From Chamaecyparis obtusa (lineage: Eukaryota > Streptophyta > Pinopsida > Cupressales > Cupressaceae): a stretch of DNA of 64,000 bases. The DNA lies in the NCBI GenBank assembly GCA_027943335.1, contig BSBK01000881.1, positions 124,001 through 188,000 on the forward strand, read 5' to 3'. Below the pieces are notes generated by a model. It was not told the origin of the DNA. It did no database searches and saw nothing but the letters and a program-made list of their open reading frames with translations. The position numbers and the translations under genes were made by a program. Shown in pieces: positions 57,306-64,000 of the stretch. Position 1 is the first letter of the stretch, and each line of letters starts with the position of its first letter.

Positions 57306-58281
57306 TAATGCAGTCAAGGATGGTGGATCTAATGAAGGATAGTCCAAGCCTTGCAGCCAATAGAATTACATAGTGAAATACTCAACATAATAGATAACAC
57401 AATAATTGTTTCAAGTAATTTGCATTAACATGCTCGGTTGTAAGGCCTTCTGAGTTAGGGCCAATTACAAATAGAAATAATTATGCAAGATCCACAACCA
57501 GATCAAATACAATCTCAACTAGTTCAGCTCTAAAGACAATCAGAACCTAATGGAAACCCTAAGGTAGATCTAAACTTGAGCTCGCAAGCCTCCAAGAAAT
57601 CTTCTTGTCTCCAAGTATGCAACCACTAGCTCTGCTACAAACAACTATCAAATATCAATCTAATCTACAAGATCATACAAGATCTTTTCCACAACTTCAC
57701 CAACTTTAGCTTCAGAACCTTAGATCTGATTCACTAAGTCTTCCAAGTTAGGAACTTCTATGATCTCCTAATGATCTCCTTCTACCTTTCTTCCATCCTC
57801 CTAAACATCTACCCAAACATCCTATAAATACTAGTCATTAGCCACAAGTTGGCTAGATGAAACCCTTAATTCCCAAAACAAATATTAAATGTCATTTAAG
57901 TCAGCTTACAAATGTATACAAACCTTTAATTCATCATGTCAACCTATAACAATAGCTACCAACAATAAATTCACCAAGTTAGCTCAACAAATCACACAGA
58001 ACTCCAGTCAGTAAGCCAAAACTATCAAGTGATAGTGAATTAACTGAGCATGCTAGGCATCACCAAGCACCAGTGTCGACCAAGCACCATAGGCATGACC
58101 AAGTAACACTTTCACCAAGCACCAAAGACTACTGAGTTCCTTCAGTGACTGAGCTTCCTTCAATGACTGAGGTCATCGATCAAGGCTGTAATCGAGTAAC
58201 ACCGGCCAAAATACAAATACCCCATTTAGTTTCACTGAGGACAAGAATACCCCTACCTTAACCTTGGATGCCCCTACATCA
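57306..58281 (-). repeat. E 3' LTR
   Basis: 976 bp. CCTATAAATACTAG (about 57820-57833) is a TATA-like motif on the plus strand, opposite to the element's genes; its complement TATTTATA could serve in the coding direction. Confidence 0.92.
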
Positions 58282-58549
58282 AACACCCCAAGTTCCAAAA
58301 GATGTTCATGTGTGAGAAGAACATCTTCTAGGATTCAGCACATAAATCCCAAACTGGTTCTTCACATACAAATCCTCTACCTTTTTTTCTTGCAAATTAT
58401 TCGACTTCAGTTTCCTCTATCTCTTCAAGTCTTTCCTTGATAACATACAAGTCGGTTCTCCATACTGATCATTCATTTTCTCTAGATCCACAATCTCAAC
58501 TTAGCTACCAATACTTGGGCTTCTCCTACCAAGTGTTGTATCCGTCAAA
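58282..58549 (-). other. E 3' untranslated part
   Basis: No gene. On the minus strand GGAACTTGGGGTGTT abuts the LTR and may be a weak polypurine tract. Confidence 0.45.
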
Positions 58550-58920
58550 GGCATCAGTGAAAACTTCCTGTCATCCTTCTCAATAGTAAACACATTTCAG
58601 ACACAGTCATAAATAGCTCTACAATCATATTGCCAAGGTCTACTAAGAAATATATCACAGCTATTCATCTTTACAATTTCACATAACACAAGATCCTTGT
58701 ACTAGCCAATCTGAACATCAATGAAGCATTTTTCTCTTACTTCTAAAGCATGAACATCTTGTAACCAGCCAATCCTATAAGGACAAGGATGCTTCATTTT
58801 ATTCAACCCAAGTTTCTGAACCATGTCCTTAGAAACAAGGTTATCAGTACTACCACTATCAACAATAACATCATAGAGTTTAGCTCCAAACTTGCATTGG
58901 GTCCTAAAAAAGTTACTCCT
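58550..58920 (-). pseudogene. E aspartic protease remnant
   Basis: Minus strand: FGAKLYDVIVDSGSTDNLVS carries the Asp-Ser-Gly active site, followed by KDMVQKLGL, HPCPYRIGWLQDVHALEV, a stop, YKDLVLCEIVKMNSCDIFLS and RPWQYDCRAIYD. The order and the RPWQYD ending are like gypsy chromovirus proteases. The frame lies apart from the longest open frames in this stretch and was found by translating all three. Confidence 0.8.
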
Positions 58921-58989
58921 TTGACAAGGTTTCCGCTTTGTACCGAGTAATGTTCACTAAAGTAGCAAGTTCTCTGATTTAGGTTCATT

Positions 58990-60009
58990 CTAAATGTTCT
59001 CATTCATCACAGAAGTTCATCGATCAACCTTCTTTTGTGTACACTCAAAAGAATGGTGTCCTTCCTCTCCATAGTTATATCAAGTACCCTTAAAGATAAC
59101 TCTACCTATCTTCTTCTTCGGTTCCATAGGTTTCTATTCATCTTTCGCATCATTCAGTTTATCCTTTACCAAGTGATAAATCTTTTCCTTCCCATGAGGA
59201 TTACTAGGTTGTTTCTTCTTTAATTTATCTTATGCCTTCAGAGCATACTGATAAGCATCTTCAACAAAATCAATCTTTAGCATACCAAGCTCATCTTGAA
59301 TATTGAATCTCAGACCATTCACATAACAAGCTACCTTTTCCTTACCAAGCTCTTGGTGTCTAGACCAAATAGTAAGTTTGTAGAACTCCTCAGTATAATC
59401 TTCAATAGAGAAATCCTTCTGTTTCAGATTCTGCAAACTCTTAAACAAGTCAAGCTCATAGTCAGATGGTATGAACTTAGCTTTCAACTTAGTCACCATC
59501 AACCTCCACTAATTGATCTTTTTTTCACCTTTATCTTCTCTATCTCTTTGTAGTTCTTTCCACCAAAGAGCAGCATGTCCTTTCAACTTTGTCTATGCTA
59601 ATCTCACCCAAAGAGGATCTTCAATTTCTTCTAGCTCAAAGAAATCTTCAAGTTCACCAATCTAATGAATCAGATTATTGGGCTTCAAAGTACTAGAGAA
59701 AGTAGAAACTTACATTCGGTAACTACTACTAAAGTGAGCTCTAGATCTATGCAACCGAGTAGTTCTATTCCTCCAGTCATCACCACTAGATCCAGAAGTT
59801 TCAAATTCTTTAGTAGCTTCTTCATAGCCATCTTCAGTACCAACATTTTGAGGTACACCAACAACAACTCACATGATCTCAGTGACCATGTCATTCTTCA
59901 TCAATTCTATCTCAGATCTAACATTTGATCTAACTTTATCAAAAATCTTTGATTCCATAGCATCACAAAGATCTGCTATAGCTCTAGGGTCCAATCTTCT
60001 TGGAGGCAT
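58990..60009 (-). pseudogene. E gag remnant
   Basis: From ATG 60009 (MPPRRLDPRAIADLCDAMES), through a broken stretch, to GHAALWWKELQRDRED (about 59550-59600) and MVTKLKAKFIPSDYELDLFK, LQNLKQKDFSIEDYTEEFYK (59502-59380), the classic retrotransposon gag domain. A knuckle follows near 59040-59085 (YNYGEEGHHSFEC, first Cys positions lost). Stops occur at 59869 and about 59640. By comparison with gypsy gags, it would form the particle and bind RNA. Confidence 0.88.
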
Positions 60010-60269
60010 CCTTAAAGATATGAAAAACCCTCTGCAACAAACCCTCACCGACCACCTTGTGGCAATCTCCAAGTTGTGTACAAGTCAAATCTCAACCTGC
60101 TACCTTGAACAAATAACTAGGGCAAGATCTACAAGTTCAGTGCTCCAGATCTGCAATCTAGATTGCACACAATCTCTTCTTCAATAGAATCAAATTTGCA
60201 AGATCAGCCTTGCTAGGTCAAACTTTTCTTCACAAGATCAACTATCAGCTCCAACAAGAACAAACTTCA

Positions 60270-60280
60270 CTCTGATACCA
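60270..60280 (-). promoter_or_regulatory. E primer-binding site (initiator-Met type)
   Basis: Minus strand TGGTATCAGAG, two bases from the 5' LTR. Confidence 0.88.
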
Positions 60281-60282
60281 CC

Positions 60283-61258
60283 TGATGCAGTCAAGGATGG
60301 TGGATCCAATGAAGGACAATCCAAACCTTGTAGCCAAAGGAATTACATAGAAGAATACTCAATACAATAGATAACACAATAATTGTTTCAATTAATTTTC
60401 ATAAACATGCCCAACTATAAGGCCTTCTGAGTTAGGGCCAATTACAAATAGAAACAATTCTGCAAGATCCACAACTAAATCCAATACAATCTCAGCTAGT
60501 TTAGCTCTGAAGACAATTAGAAGCTGATGGAAACCCTAAGGAAGATCTAAACTTGAGCTCACAAGCCTCCAAGAAATCTCCTTGTCTCCAAGTATGCAAC
60601 CACTAGCTTTGCTACAAAAAACTATAAGCTATCAATCTAATCTGCAAGATCATGCAAGATCTTTTCCACAACTTCACCAACTTTAGCTTCAGAACCTCAA
60701 ATCTAATTCACTAAGTCTTCCAAGTCAGGAACTTCAATGATCTCCTAATGATCTCCTTCTTCCTTTCTTCTATCCTCCTAAACATTTACCCAAACATCCT
60801 ATAAATACTAGTCATCAGCCACAAGTCGCCTGGATGAAACCCTTAACTTCCAAAACAAATAATTAAATTCCATACAAGTTGGCTTACAAATGTATACAAA
60901 TATTTAATTCATCATGTTGGCCTATAACAATAGCTACCAACAATAAATTCACCAAGTTGGCTCAACAAATCACATAGAACTCCAGTCGGTAAGCTAGAAC
61001 TACTGAGCGAAAGTGAATTAACTGAGCACGCCAGGCATCATCGAGCACTAGTGTTGACCGAGCACCATAGGCATGACTGAGTAACACTTTCACTAAGTGC
61101 CAGAGACTTTTGAGCTCCTTCAGTGACCGAGCTTCCTTCAATGACTAAAGTAATCGATCAAGGCTGTAACTAAGTAACACAGGCCAAAATACAACATCCC
61201 ATACAGTTTCACCGAGGACAAGAATGCCCCTTCCTTAACCTTGGGTGCCCCTGCATCA
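60283..61258 (-). repeat. E 5' LTR
   Basis: 976 bp, TGATGCAG to CTGCATCA on the plus strand; same length as its partner, with substitutions but no net indel. Confidence 0.93.
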
Positions 61259-61263
61259 CTCCC

Positions 61264-63174
61264 CTTGATGGTGATCACATAACAATATTCAACCTCAATA
61301 GGTTATACCATATTAATGACATTGTCATTGGTACTATATGTGTAGTTGACCTTAGTATTGGCATTCTTGGTCTTAGAAGATCACCCTTCTCATGAGGAGG
61401 AAAGGGGTCTTTGAATGCCTAATAATCTGAGTTCTTGTTATGACCACTCACAACAATATCACCATTGTCAATAAAATCTTGGATCTTATGTCAAAGTTGA
61501 ATGTAGATGGAAGTGTTATGACCCTTGTTTTGATGGTAATCACAAAATGCAGCTTGATTCCACCAAGCAAGTCATGGTTGTAGATCATAAGGATGCAAAT
61601 TTTCCATAAGGGTGAGTATTTGGTTCTACAAGAGAGTCTTGTAAACCATGTCAAGGGGTTCTCCTAGGGAAGTGAACTCATGTTTGGGTCGAGGGGCCCA
61701 AGGTTTTTTTCTAGAAAATTTTAAAGGTGGTTGAGTATCTTTCATAGCCTTTTCAGTGGCTTTGGCCACCTGCATACTGGAGGTAAGATTGAAAATAGCC
61801 TTCGAAGGTTTTGGGGTCACATTGTCAACAACTCCATCATTCACAACATCCTGGTTTTTTTTGACAAACTTAGCTTTGTCTTTTCTTGAGGAGGAAAACC
61901 CCTATTTGTTATCCTTGTGCAAGGTCAGCTCTCCTTTATTGACCATGAATGCTTCTGTTCTCATAGCTTGTTTAATCATATTATCGAAAGTTAGGGGGCC
62001 TTGTAGCTACACTTGATACCCAAAATCAGGGACAAGATTATCTAAAAAGATGTCAAGCTTTTCAAACTTGGGTATTTTGTGAGGATATTTTGTACAAAGT
62101 TGTCTCCATCTCTAGAGAAATGCTAAGAAAGGTTTCCCTTGTCATTGTTTCAGATTGAAAAGATCTCAAATATTAACTGGATGCTGGATATTGTGTGAAT
62201 AGTGTTGGAGGAACAAACTGGCAATCTCATCAAAAGACTTGATGCCAGTGGGTAGTCAAGAGAACCACTCCATAGAAAATCCACCCAAGCTACATGGAAA
62301 GAGGTGCATGAGGTAAGTTTATTCATGTATAAAATCCATAGATAGAGCACCAAACTCTCTCAAGTGATCTTGAGGAATAGAAGTACCCAAATATTTGTCA
62401 TATTTGGGAAGTTCTATGCCTTTGGGAAATGGAGGCATGCAAATAATTTTATCAAATGGGAAAGGACATATGTTTTCTAGTGTGAACTATTGTGCTTTTT
62501 TATCCTTATCCTTCACAAGTTGATTGATTTGGTTTTGCATGTCTTGAACTAACTTTTGTAGTTTAGCAGTCTTAATCTCCTCTTCTTTGACCACAAGTGT
62601 CTCTACTTTGTATTCCAGAGGTAACTTGGCCCCTTGTATATAGATGTTGGTCATTTTGAGATTGATTATGACCTTTTCTATATTCACCCTCTTGGTATTA
62701 ATTTTCCATCTTGTTAATGTGCGAGTGTGTAGCATGCATAGATTTAGTATGAGTGTGTGTAGTATACCGAGAGGTCTTGGCTAAGGTGACCTTTGTTGCA
62801 TCAATAGGGTCAGATTTAGATGGTGACCTTTCAGAGTTTTTCTACTCTTGAAACAATGGGTTATGTTGTTCTTGAAACAATAAGTCACACTGGTTTTGAA
62901 ACAATGAATTATAACGTTGCTGGAACACTAGATTCTAATTTGGACTGATTTCTATGTAGAACAAGTGCCTAATGCTAGGTTGACTGATAAGAGATGAGGA
63001 TCGAGATGGGATCTATTTTGATGCACCTGGTGAGGAGGAACATGAGGATCCCTCACAACACTCAGACTGCATGATAGGTTCGGAATGACCTCTTCCCTTA
63101 TTGCGAGATCTACCTCTACCTTGTCTAGTACCATGTAAGGGGAATGCATTGCCACTTCTAGTTGTAACAGTCAT
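61264..63174 (-). pseudogene. G2 gag remnant
   Basis: From ATG 63174 (MTVTTRSGNAFPLHGTRQGR). Then a broken stretch, VKEEEIKTAKLQKLVQDMQN (coiled coil, about 62500-62600), ICPFPFDKIICMPPFPKGIE and PQDHLREFGALSMDF shared with G1, the conserved gag core (about 62000-62400) and, near 61500-61570, WWNQAAFCDYHQNKGHNTSI, a Cys-X2-His-X4-His knuckle missing its last Cys. Stops are frequent. The protein runs on into 57300 on the other side of E. Confidence 0.8.
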
Positions 63175-64000
63175 AGATAAAGACTAAGTAATGAGAGAGG
63201 ACTTAGGATTATGCTCAGAACTCTATCTCTGGGATAGAAAAAAAAGTGATAAAAGTGAAATGCACTGACACGAATCATCAAGAGTAAGGCTAGGACAACC
63301 AAGATGTGAATATCATGTTGCAAGGTACAAGAGCATAGTAGGAAAGGATAGATAACAGAGAGACAATGTGAGTTTAAGTAGTAATCACTTGGTTCTTAGC
63401 CCAAGACATCTAGTTTCAGGTAGTGGACAATAGGAAAATAGGTAGACAAACCCCAGACAAGAACCATATCAGACATAAAATTGATTAATTGACAAGAATA
63501 AGCTTGCTATTTTGAAAATCAGGAGACAGTCTTGCATGAAGAAATGTTAAACTATGTGTGAAGATGAGCTATCTCACATGAGGAAATGCATAAGAAACTA
63601 AAATCTCACATGAGAAAAGACCAAAGTTTGACAATTTGACAAAGTTTTTGAGACAGAATCAAATTTTGAGACACAACGTGAGCTATTCTATGGTAAAATG
63701 TCCAGTTTTAGACTGATTTAGGATGGTTTTGAATCAAAAAATCTCATTTTGAATGTTTGAAATCAATCATTTACAAGCATAGAGTTTGGACTAAGCAATA
63801 GTGAAGCAATTAGTAGTCAAAAATAGTTCCACCGAGGATAAAGCAACTTGAAAGAATCATTGGAGTCTTGACAAGTTTGATCATGTTGGATAGTTTAAGA
63901 CTCAAAACAAACACTCAGTTATCCCTACAAAGAAAATGGTAGAGAAGACAAAATTCATGCCTCACAAATGATGTGCATGCGTTCACCTCACACAGTTGTG
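63175..64000 (-). other. G2 leader, upstream of gag
   Basis: No gene and no recognisable primer site. By position it is the 5' leader of G2, whose LTR should lie beyond the window. Confidence 0.5.

Larger units (their letters stand above)
57306..61258 (-). mobile_element. LTR element E, gag-protease only, nested in G2
   Basis: 3,953 bp with two LTRs of 976 bp each (57306-58281 and 60283-61258), target duplication CTCCC on both sides (57301-57305, 61259-61263) and LTR ends TGATGCAG...CTGCATCA, an 8-bp inverted repeat (left copy mutated to TAATGCAG and CTACATCA). The internal 2.0 kb has an initiator-Met primer site, gag, a damaged knuckle and an aspartic protease, but no reverse transcriptase, RNase H or integrase. 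A hand comparison of the first ~270 bp of the LTRs shows about 33 differences, so the insertion is old. Confidence 0.92.
51250..64000 (-). mobile_element. Ty3/gypsy Tat-type retrotransposon G2 (5' end outside window)
   Basis: A minus-strand relative of G1 with the same order: leader (63175-64000), gag (from 63174), protease, G-patch region, reverse transcriptase, two RNase H domains and integrase ending about 51608. It is interrupted at 57305/61259 by element E. The primer site and 5' LTR are not visible and probably lie right of the window. Every gene is broken. Confidence 0.85.

Noticed and set aside
58803..59003. 66-codon hydrophobic frame as a membrane (envelope-like) protein
   Set aside because: The overlapping frame encodes the aspartic protease with VIVDSGSTDN; the hydrophobic reading is a shadow.
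62952..63155. 67-codon frame beginning MAMHSPYMV
   Set aside because: A different frame gives MTVTTRSGNAF, which matches the start region of G1 gag, so this frame is a shadow.

Overview
This is a stretch of a large, repeat-rich seed-plant nuclear genome. Everything recognisable is LTR-retrotransposon sequence, decayed and inserted into one another. I see no host gene, RNA gene or CRISPR array. Stop codons and frameshifts interrupt nearly every reading frame, so most coding entries are pseudogenes whose limits come from protein motifs, LTR ends and priming sites. The sequence does not fix the species. A big-genome plant, possibly a gymnosperm, is a guess.

Layout. (1) 1-10120: Ty3/gypsy element G1, minus strand, with gag, protease, a G-patch ORF, reverse transcriptase, two RNase H domains, integrase, a Lys-type primer site and a 5' LTR. 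(2) 10121-10920 and 18120-18810: pieces of a second gypsy 5' end (G3), split by element C-I (10921-18119). (3) 18811-37988: a plus-strand element A, truncated at its 5' end. It is split by a complete Ty1/copia element B (19592-28575, minus, itself carrying a solo LTR at 22409-23926) and by C-II (29700-36816, minus). (4) 37989-39103 and 46882-48232: pieces of another minus-strand copia element D, separated by C-III (39104-46881, plus), whose 5' LTR contains a 996-bp inverted-repeat element. (5) 48233-49418: a 660-bp direct duplication bounded by (AT)n arrays. (6) 49419-51250: non-coding sequence with an ~81-bp tandem repeat. (7) 51250-64000: gypsy element G2, minus strand, with element E (57306-61258) inserted in its gag-protease region. 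E has two 976-bp LTRs and codes only for gag and protease.

The most interesting content is the C family. Three copies share ~1.1-kb LTRs, an initiator-Met primer site, duplicated polypurine tracts, an ORF1 of about 376 codons (coiled coil followed by four zinc-knuckle-like motifs) and an ORF2 of about 1,060 codons (globular N-terminal domain, charged linker, coiled-coil tail). None has protease, integrase or reverse transcriptase. Their LTR-end motif, primer site and polypurine tracts match those of the neighbouring copia elements. I infer a non-autonomous family mobilised in trans by Sirevirus-like copia elements.
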